Source: Moraxellaceae bacterium
GTDB taxonomy: Bacteria; Pseudomonadota; Gammaproteobacteria; Pseudomonadales; Ketobacteraceae
Reading direction: 5' to 3'
Assembly (NCBI GenBank): GCA_002402125.1
Contig: NVVG01000264.1
Span: 1 to 11,239 of the forward strand
DNA: 11,239 bases
This document shows, one piece after another, positions 1-8,977 of the stretch (the stretch's first letter is position 1; each line of letters opens with the position of its first letter). The translations under genes were made by a program, and so were the position numbers. A model generated the notes under the pieces. The model was given only the letters and a program-made list of their open reading frames with translations, ran no database searches and was not told the origin of the DNA.

Positions 1-492
1 AAATGCTTGAAAAACCTTAGTGGCAAATTTTGCCAATGCTTTATTAGTAAATCCCGCAACCGCATTTTGCTCATGAATAAACAATGGTTTTCGCGCCAAC
101 CAAGCACCCACTCCCCCAGGCCCAGTAACAAACCCCCCCATGCCTAGCACTAAATCAGGTTTATACTGGCGAATGATGCCAATGACACGTAAAACGGACG
201 CTACAATTTTAAACGGCGCCAATAATAATCGTTTCAAACCCTGGCCACGTACACCGGCTACGTCTAAATAGTATATATCCAGGTCATTCTCAGGTACCAG
301 CCGAGACTCAAGTCCCTTTCGAGTACCCAACCATTTCACTTCAATGCCTAGCTTTTGAAATTCTTTGGCGGCGGCAAGGGCAGGGAAAATATGTCCCCCA
401 GTACCACCGGCCATCACCAACACTCGTTGCACCGAAGACGTCATATTGGTTGAGCATTTTGTTGCAGTCTGGCTTGTCGTTTTACTTATCAT
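1..492 (-). CDS. murG: MurG, lipid II synthase (N-terminal 164 residues, truncated by window edge)
   Basis: UDP-N-acetylglucosamine–MurNAc-(pentapeptide)-pyrophosphoryl-undecaprenol GlcNAc transferase, a peripheral inner-membrane GT28 enzyme that turns lipid I into lipid II. The window holds only the N-terminal acceptor-binding domain. Visible motifs are the first glycine-rich loop AGGTGGHIFPALA (residues 28-40), a second loop LGMGGFVTGPGGVGAW, and IHEQNAVAGFTNKALAK near the cut. The ATG overlaps the ftsW stop as ATGA, and AAGGAG lies 8 nt upstream, so this start is well supported. It gives about 16 residues rich in Ser/Thr/Lys before the usual MurG beginning; the internal Met17 has no ribosome binding site. 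The C-terminal UDP-GlcNAc-binding domain lies outside the window. Identification is secure; only the 3' end is unknown. Confidence 0.97.
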   Translation of the reverse strand, partial: MISKTTSQTATKCSTNMTSSVQRVLVMAGGTGGHIFPALAAAKEFQKLGIEVKWLGTRKGLESRLVPENDLDIYYLDVAGVRGQGLKRLLLAPFKIVASVLRVIGIIRQYKPDLVLGMGGFVTGPGGVGAWLARKPLFIHEQNAVAGFTNKALAKFATKVFQAF

Positions 493-1781
493 AGCACCGT
501 CTCCTTTCTCCAACGATCCATCCAACCACGTTGTTCCTTAGGAGACTCATTAAACGGTGTGCGTTTTCCAGCTTGCTTAGTCTTTCTTTTCTTAGTCTTA
601 CTCTTATCCGTCTGGTTTTCTATCGACAAACAATGCGCAATCTGAGTCTCTTTATTCACTCGTAGAATAATCGCAATCATCACCGAACTGACGATCAAAC
701 TGCTTCCACCATAACTCATTAAGGGAAGCGTCAGACCTTTGGTTGGTAACAAACCACAAGCCACCCCAATATTCACAAATGCCTGCAAACCAATCATGAT
801 GCCTAATCCGTAACACATGTAGGCACCAAAAAGCACCTTGGCTTTTTCCGCAGCTCGGCCAATACACAGAATTACCATCACCATAAATAGATACAAACTA
901 ATTACAAACAAATTGCCCACCAATCCAAATTCTTCTGCAAGCACGGCAAATACGAAATCAGTGTGGGCTTCAGGCAAATAGGACAACTTTTGGATGCTAT
1001 TACCTAAACCAACACCGGTTAAATCACCGCGACCAAAGGCAATGAGACTTTGCACTAGCTGGTAACCAGATCCAAACTGATCTGACCAAGGGTCTAAATA
1101 AGCAATCAGGCGCTTTAAGCGGTATTCCGATGAAAATATCATCGCAGCTCCCGCGCAGATGCTCACTGTCAGCGCCAGGGCATATTGAGAAAACTTCACT
1201 CCCGCAAGAAATAACATACCAAAAACGGCGGACATTATGACAACCACCGCACCAAAATCAGGTTCCTGCAACAACAATACGATCATCATTGACAACACCA
1301 GCACAGGCTTGATAAAACCCCAGAATTTTTCTCTGACTTCATTATTTCTACGCACCAGATAACCTGCTACATAAGCAAGCACGCAAACTTTTGCCACCTC
1401 TGACACTTGAATGGTAATCAACCCTAACGAGATCCAGCGAGTACTGCCGTTGACGGTACGACCGACACCGGGTATCAACACCACGATCAACAATATATAG
1501 GCAAAGACTAACAACACTACGCCACTTTTTTTCCACATATCCAGAGAAACCTGGTAGGCAAGCGAGGCACACATCAGCGCCATGGTGAGATAGATCAAAT
1601 GTCGTTGTAAGAAATGAAAGGGATTGCCAACAAGCCGCTCAGATATGTCCATCGAGGCAGACGACACCATCACAAAACCCACAGCAGCAAGTGTAATCAC
1701 AGTTAACAATAACCACTGTCCGAGGTTTATCGATGAGGAAACTTCTTGCTGCATCAAAGATGAATTCGCTGTATTACGCAC
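489..1781 (-). CDS. ftsW: FtsW, septal SEDS peptidoglycan glycosyltransferase
   Basis: Polytopic inner-membrane SEDS protein that polymerises lipid II into septal glycan, working with FtsI. About ten hydrophobic segments run from residue 21 to 374. Family motifs are GRTVNGSTRWI (107-117), QEPDFG (172-177), LPEAHTDFVFAVLAEE (269-284, with Asp275 in the position of the catalytic Asp of SEDS enzymes) and GLLPTKGLTLPLMSYGGSS (343-361). The start is GTG: AGGAGG sits 8 nt upstream, and this start overlaps the murD end by 8 nt. After the last membrane segment comes a basic tail of about 45 residues with a Lys/Arg-rich stretch at 393-407, longer than I recall for E. coli FtsW (414 residues). The stop overlaps the murG start. 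FtsW rather than RodA is supported by the dcw context between murD and murG. Confidence 0.97.
   Translation of the reverse strand: MRNTANSSLMQQEVSSSINLGQWLLLTVITLAAVGFVMVSSASMDISERLVGNPFHFLQRHLIYLTMALMCASLAYQVSLDMWKKSGVVLLVFAYILLIVVLIPGVGRTVNGSTRWISLGLITIQVSEVAKVCVLAYVAGYLVRRNNEVREKFWGFIKPVLVLSMMIVLLLQEPDFGAVVVIMSAVFGMLFLAGVKFSQYALALTVSICAGAAMIFSSEYRLKRLIAYLDPWSDQFGSGYQLVQSLIAFGRGDLTGVGLGNSIQKLSYLPEAHTDFVFAVLAEEFGLVGNLFVISLYLFMVMVILCIGRAAEKAKVLFGAYMCYGLGIMIGLQAFVNIGVACGLLPTKGLTLPLMSYGGSSLIVSSVMIAIILRVNKETQIAHCLSIENQTDKSKTKKRKTKQAGKRTPFNESPKEQRGWMDRWRKETVL
501..506 (-). promoter_or_regulatory. Ribosome binding site of murG
   Basis: AAGGAG on the minus strand, 8 nt before the murG ATG and inside the last codons of ftsW. 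It selects the ATG at 492 over the internal Met codon at 444, which has no Shine-Dalgarno sequence. Confidence 0.8.
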
Positions 1782-3171
1782 AGTTCATTCCTCCTTGCAG
1801 TCTATCGCCGGAAGTCACATTATTGACTAATTCGATAAATTGATTGCCTCTATCTTCAAAACCCGAAAACATATCAAAACTAGCACAGGCAGGCGAAAGC
1901 AATACCGCCCCACCAGATTTTACCAGGCCTCGGCTTTTATCCACCGCGAGCGCAAGCGAATCTACGTGATGTATATCACAGTCATTATTCAACGCAGCAT
2001 CAAGCTGTTTTGCATCAGCACCGATCAATACCGCATCGGACACATAAGCACTAACCGCTGGTACAAGTTGTGAAAAATCGGCTCCTTTTGCCACCCCTCC
2101 CGCGATCAACACGATACCCGATTGATAAAGCGGGCCCAAACCATTTAGCGCCGCAATGGTTGCTCCGGTATTAGTCCCTTTTGAATCGTTAATCCAAGCA
2201 ACATTATCTTGCTTCGCTATTATTTGACAACGATGGGCTAAGCCGGAAAATGTGCTTAAGGTTATTGCCATCGACTCATCAGATAAACCAATGGCCTGAC
2301 CAATTGTTAACGCTGCAATGGCATTTTGTAGGTTATGACCGCCGGATAATGCTATATCAGCAAGGTCGATAACCTTGTTGTCATTATGGCAAAGCGTTTC
2401 TTTTTCTCCAGCCGTGGCGTAGTAGTATCCAGCCTGGGGCAATTCAAGACTAGATGACGAAGTGAACGTTAGTACCCGGCAGTCTAATGAGTCGGTTGGC
2501 AACGTTGCTTGGTCATCCGCATTTGCAATGGCAGTATCACAGCCACTATAGATTCGCTGCTTAGCTGCAATATAGCCCTGCATACCATCATAACGATCGA
2601 GATGGTCTGGAGACAGATTAAGAATTGTCGCTACATTTGCCTTTAGGTTGTAAGTTGTCTCTAACTGAAAACTGGATAATTCCAATACATAAAATTCTGC
2701 AGACTGACCCTGCAAGAGTATATCCATAACCGGCAGACCAATATTTCCAGCAACGATCACAGTATGCCCCGCCTGCTGAATCATGTCCCCAACCAATGTA
2801 GTCACGGTGCTTTTTGCATTTGAACCTGTAATAGCCACAATCGTGGTATTTTCACGAGGGATATATCGAGAAAACAACTCAATATCGCCAATCGCAGGGA
2901 CTCCGGCAGCCACTGCGGCTTTCACTGCAGGTTCTTGAAGTGACACACCTGGACTGACAACAAGTTCTTCCGCCGCTAACATCAAAGATTGATCAAAAGC
3001 CCCAACGCTTACAACGACACCAGGATATTCAGCCAAAACCGCAGCTAACCCAGGCGGATTATCGCGACTATCGGTCACAGCAACAGCAAAACCTTGCTGA
3101 CACAAAAAACGTGCGCAGGACAAACCGGTTTTACCCAGCCCCACGACGACTTTTTGTATTATCTGTGACAT
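1774..3171 (-). CDS. murD: MurD, UDP-MurNAc-L-alanine–D-glutamate ligase
   Basis: Cytoplasmic ATP-dependent ligase that adds D-Glu to UDP-MurNAc-L-Ala. At 465 residues it is slightly longer than E. coli MurD. Domain 1 (about 1-100) begins with a Rossmann-like VVVGLGKTGLS (8-18). The central ATPase domain has P-loop GSNAKST (116-122), LELSSFQLET (163-172), SPDHLDRY (187-194) and AAKQRIY (202-208), whose Lys204 matches the carbamylated lysine. NDSKGTNTGAT (328-338) and LSPACASFDMF (425-435) mark the C-terminal domain. The P-loop has Ala where most Mur ligases have Gly before the Lys; from memory Pseudomonas MurD shares this, so it is probably a lineage trait. The ATG start is preceded by a weak AAGGGA/GGGAA region. 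It lies 43 bp after mraY and overlaps ftsW by 8 nt. Confidence 0.97.
   Translation of the reverse strand: MSQIIQKVVVGLGKTGLSCARFLCQQGFAVAVTDSRDNPPGLAAVLAEYPGVVVSVGAFDQSLMLAAEELVVSPGVSLQEPAVKAAVAAGVPAIGDIELFSRYIPRENTTIVAITGSNAKSTVTTLVGDMIQQAGHTVIVAGNIGLPVMDILLQGQSAEFYVLELSSFQLETTYNLKANVATILNLSPDHLDRYDGMQGYIAAKQRIYSGCDTAIANADDQATLPTDSLDCRVLTFTSSSSLELPQAGYYYATAGEKETLCHNDNKVIDLADIALSGGHNLQNAIAALTIGQAIGLSDESMAITLSTFSGLAHRCQIIAKQDNVAWINDSKGTNTGATIAALNGLGPLYQSGIVLIAGGVAKGADFSQLVPAVSAYVSDAVLIGADAKQLDAALNNDCDIHHVDSLALAVDKSRGLVKSGGAVLLSPACASFDMFSGFEDRGNQFIELVNNVTSGDRLQGGMNCA
1790..1795 (-). promoter_or_regulatory. Ribosome binding site of ftsW (GTG start)
   Basis: A full AGGAGG on the minus strand, 8 nt before the GTG at 1781. 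An ATG only 1 nt after it belongs to the murD frame (its fourth codon from the end) and is too close to be the start, so this site decides the non-AUG start of ftsW. Confidence 0.85.
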
Positions 3172-3192
3172 TTCCCATATCCCTTAACTATG

Positions 3193-3228
3193 AACGTAAC
3201 TTTTAACGTAACTTTTAACGTAGCTTTA
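3193..3228. repeat. Three-copy 12-bp tandem repeat at the mraY end
   Basis: Plus-strand units AACGTAACTTTT (3193-3204), the same again (3205-3216), and AACGTAGCTTTA (3217-3228, two mismatches). On the minus strand the unit reads AAG-TTA-CGT-TAA, so each copy spells Lys-Leu-Arg-stop. The copy within mraY supplies its C-terminal KLR and stop; the other two lie in the mraY–murD spacer in the same frame, each repeating the stop. This looks like slippage duplication of the gene end. Confidence 0.9.
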
Positions 3229-4297
3229 ATGTTGCTAATCCGATCAATACCAAAATGACCGTAATAATCCAAAAGCGAACAATCACCTTTGGTTCTGCCC
3301 AACCCTTTAATTCAAAATGATGATGAATCGGCGCCATCCGAAAAATACGCCGCCCGGTCAATTTATAGGAACCCACTTGTAAAATAACTGACACGGTTTC
3401 CATCACAAACACACCACCCATAATAAACAGCACAATTTCTTGACGAGTGATAACAGCCAATACACCTAAGGTTGCCCCTAACGCCAAAGCCCCCACATCA
3501 CCCATAAAAACTTGTGCAGGGTAGGTATTAAACCAAAGAAAACCCAAACCAGACCCCACGATCGCTCCACAAATAACAATCAACTCCCCGGCTCCCTCTA
3601 AATAGGGGAAATGTAGGTACTCAGAAAATTGATAGTTACCAACAACGTAGGCAAAAACACCGAGCGCACCACCTACCATGACCGTTGGCATAATCGCAAG
3701 CCCATCCAATCCATCGGTTAAATTCACCGCGTTTGATGTGCCTACAATGACAAAATAGGTTAATACGATATAACCCCAGCCAAGATCGATTTGTATATTT
3801 TTGAAAAACGGCACTAACAGCTGAGTTTCTGCGGGAGTTTCAGCCGTCATAAACAAGAAAATAGCCGCACCTAAACCACCAACGGACTGCCAAAAATACT
3901 TCCACTTTGCCGGCAATCCTTTTGAATTCTTCTGTACAACCTTTCGGTAATCATCTACCCAACCAACCGCACCAAACACCAAGGTTACAATTAATACCAC
4001 CCAAATATAACGATTAGCCAAATCAGCCCATAGCAGCGTGCTTACAGTGATCGCCACGAGTATCAACGCACCGCCCATGGTTGGCGTTCCCGCCTTACTC
4101 AAGTGAGATTCAGGCCCATCGTCTCGAATTGACTGCCCAATCTGATGATGACTAAGTTTTCTTATCATAATTGGGCCAACAACAAAGGCTATGGTTAGCG
4201 CTGTTAACACCCCAAGAATCCCCCGTAATGTCAGATACTGAAATACATTAAAAAAAGAAAAATATTGCGACAAAAAATCAGCTAACCACAACAACAT
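3215..4297 (-). CDS. mraY: MraY, phospho-MurNAc-pentapeptide transferase (lipid I synthase)
   Basis: Integral inner-membrane enzyme that transfers phospho-MurNAc-pentapeptide from UDP to undecaprenyl phosphate, giving lipid I. It is 360 residues, the same length as the E. coli protein. The family motifs are in order: TPTMGG (71-76), the aspartate pair in VDDYRK (114-119), [10 protein letters not shown] (192-201), [11 protein letters not shown] (264-274, Asp267) and [12 protein letters not shown] (322-333). About ten hydrophobic segments alternate with these cytoplasmic loops. The ATG shares one base with the murF stop (TAATG) and has GAGGGG 8 nt upstream, implying coupled translation. The C-terminal codons and stop form one unit of a 12-bp tandem repeat that continues into the spacer before murD. 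No residue expected to be essential is missing. Confidence 0.98.
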   Translation of the reverse strand: MLLWLADFLSQYFSFFNVFQYLTLRGILGVLTALTIAFVVGPIMIRKLSHHQIGQSIRDDGPESHLSKAGTPTMGGALILVAITVSTLLWADLANRYIWVVLIVTLVFGAVGWVDDYRKVVQKNSKGLPAKWKYFWQSVGGLGAAIFLFMTAETPAETQLLVPFFKNIQIDLGWGYIVLTYFVIVGTSNAVNLTDGLDGLAIMPTVMVGGALGVFAYVVGNYQFSEYLHFPYLEGAGELIVICGAIVGSGLGFLWFNTYPAQVFMGDVGALALGATLGVLAVITRQEIVLFIMGGVFVMETVSVILQVGSYKLTGRRIFRMAPIHHHFELKGWAEPKVIVRFWIITVILVLIGLATLKLR

Positions 4298-5706
4298 TAG
4301 CGTTGCCCCTCAAAATCATTACATTCCTCGTTAATCATGGATTTCAAACACTGAATAACACGTTCCATTGCCACACTACGAGAACCTTTTATTAGAATTG
4401 TATAGTTACTCAATTCATCATGTACAAACTGAGCAATTTCCTCACATGAATCAAAGATTGCGCCTTTCTGATCCGTGCTTTTATGCGTAGTAAAACCAAA
4501 TAGATAATCAGAAGCATGGCGACCAAACACCAGTAAATTATCGATCGCCTTTTCCGCCGCATACTCGCCTATTTCCCGGTGTAACGAAGGCGCATGTACA
4601 CCAAGCTCGGCCATATCCCCCAACACCAAACATTTGTTGCCAGGGATTTCTGCCAACAAATCAACAGCTGCGTGAATAGACACGGGGTTCGCATTATAGC
4701 TATCATCAATAATATGCAGTGGACCCACCGTTAGTGGACATAACCTACCCTTTATGGAAGAAATGCTTTCTAACCCACTTTTGATTTCTGTCAGCGTAGC
4801 GCCAACCGAATATGCAGCGGCAGCAGCAGAAATAGCATTAAGTACACTAAATCGACCCAACAACGGTAAAGCAATACCAATACAGGCATCATTATCGCGA
4901 CAAACTGAAGATGACACATTCAACAAAAAGTGATATTTACCACTTTTTTGTAATTCCAGATCAGATCCAAAAAAGTCTGCCTTTGCATTTTCCAATGAGA
5001 AGCTAACTTGTCGCTTACCCTCCACTAACGAGCACCAATAATTATAGAATTCATCATCTCTATTCAATACGGCAACGCCGTTGCTCGACAAACCTTGGAA
5101 TATCTCACCTTTCGCCTTGCCTACATTTTCTTTTGAACCAAAACCTTCAATATGCGCATCACCCGCATTCGTCACAACAGCAACATCGGGCCGGGTTAAG
5201 TCTGCAGTGTAAGCTATCTCCCCGAGATGATTAGCACCTAATTCAATGACCGCATACTGATGATCTTCAGATAAATTGAGTAACGTTAAAGGCACCCCAA
5301 TCTCATTATTGAAATTACCTGCGGTAAAATGTGTGGCACCCCGCAAATTCAATATGGCCGCTAACATCTCTTTCAATGTGGTCTTTCCACAACTACCGGT
5401 AACCGCTATCGTTGGCAGTTGATACTGTGCTCGCCAAGCCGCTGCCAGCCTTCCCAACCCTAACCGAGTATCTTTTACCATGATGGCTGGCAAGGATGTT
5501 TTTACTGATTTGCTAATAAGCACTGCTACCGCACCATTTTTCTTCGCCACATCAAGATATTCATGGCCATCAAAGTTTGGCCCTCGAAGTGCGACAAATA
5601 AATCTCCAGCCTTGATTGAGCGGGTATCGGTACTTACAGAAGCAAAACTTATATCCGACCCAGTCAATTCACCATCTATTTTTTTTGCGGCTTCAGATAT
5701 CAGCAT
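4297..5706 (-). CDS. murF: MurF, UDP-MurNAc-tripeptide–D-Ala-D-Ala ligase
   Basis: Cytoplasmic ATP-dependent ligase that attaches D-Ala-D-Ala to complete the UDP-MurNAc-pentapeptide. It has 469 residues against about 452 in E. coli. The N-terminal substrate domain includes [18 protein letters not shown] (25-42). The ATPase domain has P-loop TGSCGKTT (103-110), [16 protein letters not shown] (128-143), [11 protein letters not shown] (155-165) and KAKGEIF (197-203). GRLCPL (320-325), DDSYNANP (334-341), LGDMAELG (362-369) and [11 protein letters not shown] (440-450) are the MurF-type C-terminal signatures. The ATG overlaps the murE stop as ATGCTGA, with AGGAGG 6 nt upstream. It runs into mraY with a 1-nt overlap. 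The last residues (452-469) are poorly conserved and lie over the mraY ribosome binding site. Confidence 0.97.
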   Translation of the reverse strand: MLISEAAKKIDGELTGSDISFASVSTDTRSIKAGDLFVALRGPNFDGHEYLDVAKKNGAVAVLISKSVKTSLPAIMVKDTRLGLGRLAAAWRAQYQLPTIAVTGSCGKTTLKEMLAAILNLRGATHFTAGNFNNEIGVPLTLLNLSEDHQYAVIELGANHLGEIAYTADLTRPDVAVVTNAGDAHIEGFGSKENVGKAKGEIFQGLSSNGVAVLNRDDEFYNYWCSLVEGKRQVSFSLENAKADFFGSDLELQKSGKYHFLLNVSSSVCRDNDACIGIALPLLGRFSVLNAISAAAAAYSVGATLTEIKSGLESISSIKGRLCPLTVGPLHIIDDSYNANPVSIHAAVDLLAEIPGNKCLVLGDMAELGVHAPSLHREIGEYAAEKAIDNLLVFGRHASDYLFGFTTHKSTDQKGAIFDSCEEIAQFVHDELSNYTILIKGSRSVAMERVIQCLKSMINEECNDFEGQR

Positions 5707-7247
5707 TGCTCTCCTCCTGAAATGGAACCATGCAAGCGCTCCCGTAATACTTTCTCGGCAGTATCTCGGTCCGAATAAGCGTATTTCTTACCGCCAATAT
5801 CTTGATAGTTCTCGTGGCCTTTTCCGGCCAGTAAAATCAGGTCGTCGTTAGCAGCATTCATCACCGCACAGCGCACAGCTTCGCTTCGATCAAGTTCAAC
5901 TTGATACGCCGCACCAATACTAATGCCACTCTCAATGTCTTGGATAATGTCGCTGACATTTTCACTGCGTGGGTTATCGGCGGTAATCACCATTCTATCG
6001 GCATACTTTGCGGCTATCGCCCCCATCTCGGGACGCTTGCCTTTGTCTCTTTCACCACCACAGCCAAAGACACACCATAACTTCCCATGACAATGAGGCT
6101 TCAGCGCTGTCAGAGCTTTTTCCAGTGCGTCTGGCGTATGTGCGAAATCAACGACAACACCAGGAAGCTCTCCACTTCCCTCTACCAACCCAACATCTTC
6201 CATGCGTCCCTGGACAGGTGACACTAACGATAAAACATGGGCAATTTGAGCTAAATCATAACGACGGCAATGTAATACCGCGGCCACCGCGAGTAAGTTT
6301 GATACATTAAACTCACCTATCAACTTATTTTTAATCTCACTTCGACCTGTAGGGGTTACTAAAGTAAAGGTCAAGCCGTGATGAGAAAAGACTACATCTT
6401 CTGCATAGATTGTCGCAACGCGGGATTGGCTAGAAAAAGTAATCCGCTCAACATCCTCGCGAGCATAAACAGACAATGCCATAACTTCCGGGTCATCGGC
6501 ATTTAAAATTATCTGTTGCAACCCTGGCCAACTAACTAAATTGGCTTTGGCCTGTTGATATGACTTCATCGTGCCATGATAATCGAGATGGTCTCGACTG
6601 ATATTGGTAACAACGCCAACATTGATTTTTGTACCAGTCAGCCGCCCCTGCACAAGCCCATGAGATGAAGCTTCCACCGCCACACTCGACACATTCTGTT
6701 GGTGAAAATCCGCAAACAACTCTTGCAGTTGTAATGGATTAGGCGTGGTATGTTGCGTCTGTTGAAGCTGTCCAAAAACCCCATTGCCTAAGGTGCCGAT
6801 TACCGCAGTCTTTTCACCTAGTGCCCCCAACGATTCTGCAATCATCTGAGTAACACTGGTTTTTCCGTTAGTACCGGTAACCGCAACAACGGTGAGATTG
6901 CTTGATGCATCCCCCCAAAACGTTGCGGCAATTTTGCCGATAGCGTTCTCGACATTGGTAAGACTTACAATAGGAACCGAAAACCCACTAGTATTAAATT
7001 CTTGGCTCTCATCTTCCTCAACAATCACCGCAACCGCGCCGTTTCCAATGGCCTCCGCTATATATTGTCTGCCATCGGCCAAGACACCCGAATAAGCAAA
7101 AAACAGATCTCCGCTTTTAACCCGTCGGCTATCCAGAGCTAAGCCCCTAATAACACAGCATCTTTCGCTCTCTGGAAGCGTAGCACTTGGAAGCGCAGCA
7201 TCGGTAAAAACAGTATCATTCAGCAAATTGCCAAGCGTCATACTCAT
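5700..7247 (-). CDS. murE: MurE, UDP-MurNAc-L-Ala-D-Glu–meso-diaminopimelate ligase
   Basis: Cytoplasmic ATP-dependent ligase that adds the third residue of the stem peptide. In the 515-residue form chosen here the motifs are LDSRRVKSGDLFFA (38-51), P-loop TGTNGKTS (124-131), NPLQLQ (170-175), EASSHGLVQGR (192-202), ISRDHLDYHG (216-225), the carbamylated-lysine region QQAKANL (231-237, Lys234), GRMEDV (347-352), GCGGERDKGKRP (395-406), DNPRSE (424-429) and AGKGHENYQ (474-482). DNPR is the signature of meso-DAP-specific MurE, so the wall should be of Gram-negative type. The chosen ATG overlaps the ftsI stop as ATGA, with AGGCGG about 8 nt upstream. An in-frame ATG at 7283 would add 12 residues and overlap ftsI by 40 nt without a good ribosome binding site; another ATG lies at 7241. 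Only the start is uncertain. Confidence 0.96.
   Translation of the reverse strand: MSMTLGNLLNDTVFTDAALPSATLPESERCCVIRGLALDSRRVKSGDLFFAYSGVLADGRQYIAEAIGNGAVAVIVEEDESQEFNTSGFSVPIVSLTNVENAIGKIAATFWGDASSNLTVVAVTGTNGKTSVTQMIAESLGALGEKTAVIGTLGNGVFGQLQQTQHTTPNPLQLQELFADFHQQNVSSVAVEASSHGLVQGRLTGTKINVGVVTNISRDHLDYHGTMKSYQQAKANLVSWPGLQQIILNADDPEVMALSVYAREDVERITFSSQSRVATIYAEDVVFSHHGLTFTLVTPTGRSEIKNKLIGEFNVSNLLAVAAVLHCRRYDLAQIAHVLSLVSPVQGRMEDVGLVEGSGELPGVVVDFAHTPDALEKALTALKPHCHGKLWCVFGCGGERDKGKRPEMGAIAAKYADRMVITADNPRSENVSDIIQDIESGISIGAAYQVELDRSEAVRCAVMNAANDDLILLAGKGHENYQDIGGKKYAYSDRDTAEKVLRERLHGSISGGEQC
5713..5718 (-). promoter_or_regulatory. Ribosome binding site of murF
   Basis: AGGAGG on the minus strand, 6 nt before the murF ATG. 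The same bases encode the Gly-Gly near the MurE C-terminus, so the site is embedded in the upstream gene and fits translational coupling. Confidence 0.85.
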
Positions 7248-8977
7248 GAGCTTGCCGCCTTTATATGTGATGCTTTCGCCCATTGCTCTGGAACACGATC
7301 AGGAACAACCTGTTTCACTCGTAACAATCCCGCCATAATGCGGGAGAATATCGGCGCAGCAACTTGCCCACCATAATAACGATCACCCTTGGGATCATCG
7401 ACCACAATAACCAAGGCAATGCGCGGGTTGTTTATAGGTGCTATTCCTGCAAACAACGCAGTATATTTATGATCTTCATAACCCCCACCTGCACTGACCT
7501 TATGAACCGTTCCCGTCTTACCTCCAACGCGATAACCTGGAACCTTTGCCCGACGTGCGGTACCCTTATCACCGGTCACCTTCTCGAGCATAACCAACAG
7601 GTCTCGAGCGACCGTTTCATCCATAACCTGAATCAGATACTCATCATCAAAATTTCCAGATAAGTCCCGCTTCAGTAAAGTCGTTTGATGCTTAATGCCA
7701 CCATTGCCGAGCACCGCATATGCTTGCGCTAATTGCAGCGCGGTGACAGATAAACCATACCCATATGACAAGGTCGCGACTTCAATCGGACGCCAACGGT
7801 CTTTAACAGGCATATAACCCGCGCTTTCCCCAGGAAAACCAATGCCTGTGGGCTGGCCAAATCCTAATCGTGAAAAGTATTCACTCACAGCCCCTGGATC
7901 TAATGACAATGCAAGCTTTGTTACACCCACGTTGCTTGATTTGGAAATAATTGTACCGACATCAATGACACCATAATTTGCCATATCACGAATACGTTTA
8001 CGCCCTACCTTAACAAACCCTGGAGCGGTATTAACTAAACTATCAGGCTTCCACCGGCCACTTTCTAGTGCTGCGGATACCGTAAAAGGTTTTATCGTTG
8101 AACCTGGTTCAAACAAATCGGTTACGGCACGATTTCGAAAGTTGGCTACATCTTTGCGAGAACGATTATTGGGATTATAGGATGGCTGATTAACCATCGC
8201 GAGCACTTCCCCGGTTTCAATATCAATCGCCACCGCACTGCCTGCTGCTGCTTTGTATTCTTTCACCGCAGTCAGTAGTTCTCGATACGCCAAGTACTGC
8301 GCTCTAAGATCAATACTTAGGGTAATATCTTGTCCAGGTTCGGCATTTTTAATTAAACCGATATCTTTAACCACACGCCCATGAAGATCTTTTATTACTC
8401 GTTTTTTTCCTGGCTTACCATTCAACACCTTATCATAGGCCAATTCGATCCCTTCCTGCCCCTTCTCATCGATATTAGTAAAACCAACAACATGTGCAGC
8501 CACCTCACCTGCAGGGTAATAACGACGATACTCTGTCAAACCATGAACACCAGGCAATTTCATTTTTAATATTTTGTTCGCTCGCTGCGGCGTCATATGC
8601 CGACGCAAATAAATAAACTGTTTGCTTTGATTGCTAAGGATTCTATTTCGTAACCGTGTTTCACTGGTATCCAGATGTTTGGCTAACAACGGCCATTTTT
8701 CTTGCATGCTAACCAACTGTTTTGGGTTTGCCCAAATCGTTGTAACTGGTGTACTCACTGCCAGAGGCTCATTGTTTCGATCTTTGATAATACCTCTATG
8801 GGCGGGAATTATTTCTGTACGCAATACACGTTTATCTCCCTGATGTTGTAAAAAGTCCTTATCTACAACATAGAGATACACAACTCGTCCAGACACAGCA
8901 AACGCGGCGCACAACATCACCACTACAACCAAGTAGAAGCGCCATGCATAGTCCTTTTCTTGTGTATGCTCGCTCAC
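7244..8977 (-). CDS. ftsI: FtsI (PBP3), septal peptidoglycan transpeptidase
   Basis: Class B penicillin-binding protein that cross-links septal peptidoglycan in the periplasm, paired with FtsW and held in the divisome through FtsQLB. It has 577 residues (E. coli 588). One N-terminal membrane anchor lies at about 13-38 after a short cytoplasmic tail. A pedestal domain follows, with RGIIKDRNNEPLAVS (61-75). The transpeptidase domain has all three active-site motifs: STIK (Ser293 to Lys296), SSN (347-349) and KTGT (487-490). The start is GTG, overlapping the ftsL stop as GTGA; no in-frame ATG exists before the membrane segment, and a weak GGTGA lies just upstream. The end overlaps murE by 4 nt. 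No active-site residue is missing. FtsI rather than PBP2 is supported by its place after ftsL. Confidence 0.97.
   Translation of the reverse strand: MSEHTQEKDYAWRFYLVVVVMLCAAFAVSGRVVYLYVVDKDFLQHQGDKRVLRTEIIPAHRGIIKDRNNEPLAVSTPVTTIWANPKQLVSMQEKWPLLAKHLDTSETRLRNRILSNQSKQFIYLRRHMTPQRANKILKMKLPGVHGLTEYRRYYPAGEVAAHVVGFTNIDEKGQEGIELAYDKVLNGKPGKKRVIKDLHGRVVKDIGLIKNAEPGQDITLSIDLRAQYLAYRELLTAVKEYKAAAGSAVAIDIETGEVLAMVNQPSYNPNNRSRKDVANFRNRAVTDLFEPGSTIKPFTVSAALESGRWKPDSLVNTAPGFVKVGRKRIRDMANYGVIDVGTIISKSSNVGVTKLALSLDPGAVSEYFSRLGFGQPTGIGFPGESAGYMPVKDRWRPIEVATLSYGYGLSVTALQLAQAYAVLGNGGIKHQTTLLKRDLSGNFDDEYLIQVMDETVARDLLVMLEKVTGDKGTARRAKVPGYRVGGKTGTVHKVSAGGGYEDHKYTALFAGIAPINNPRIALVIVVDDPKGDRYYGGQVAAPIFSRIMAGLLRVKQVVPDRVPEQWAKASHIKAASS

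Noticed and set aside
1348..1572. Second minus-strand frame of 74 codons inside ftsW
   Set aside because: It overlaps the conserved membrane segments of ftsW in another frame and shows no protein-like features or start signal.
7248..7283. Upstream ATG of murE adding 12 residues
   Set aside because: It overlaps the ftsI end by 40 nt, has no good ribosome binding site, and the added residues are not part of the usual MurE. The ATGA junction at 7247 matches the other junctions of the operon. It cannot be fully excluded.
7364..7663. Plus-strand open frame of 99 codons inside ftsI
   Set aside because: It is antisense to the conserved transpeptidase domain, has no ribosome binding site or recognisable motif, and looks like a shadow of the real gene. 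The same applies to the other plus-strand frames, for example 6008-6310, 5480-5851 and 1840-2073.
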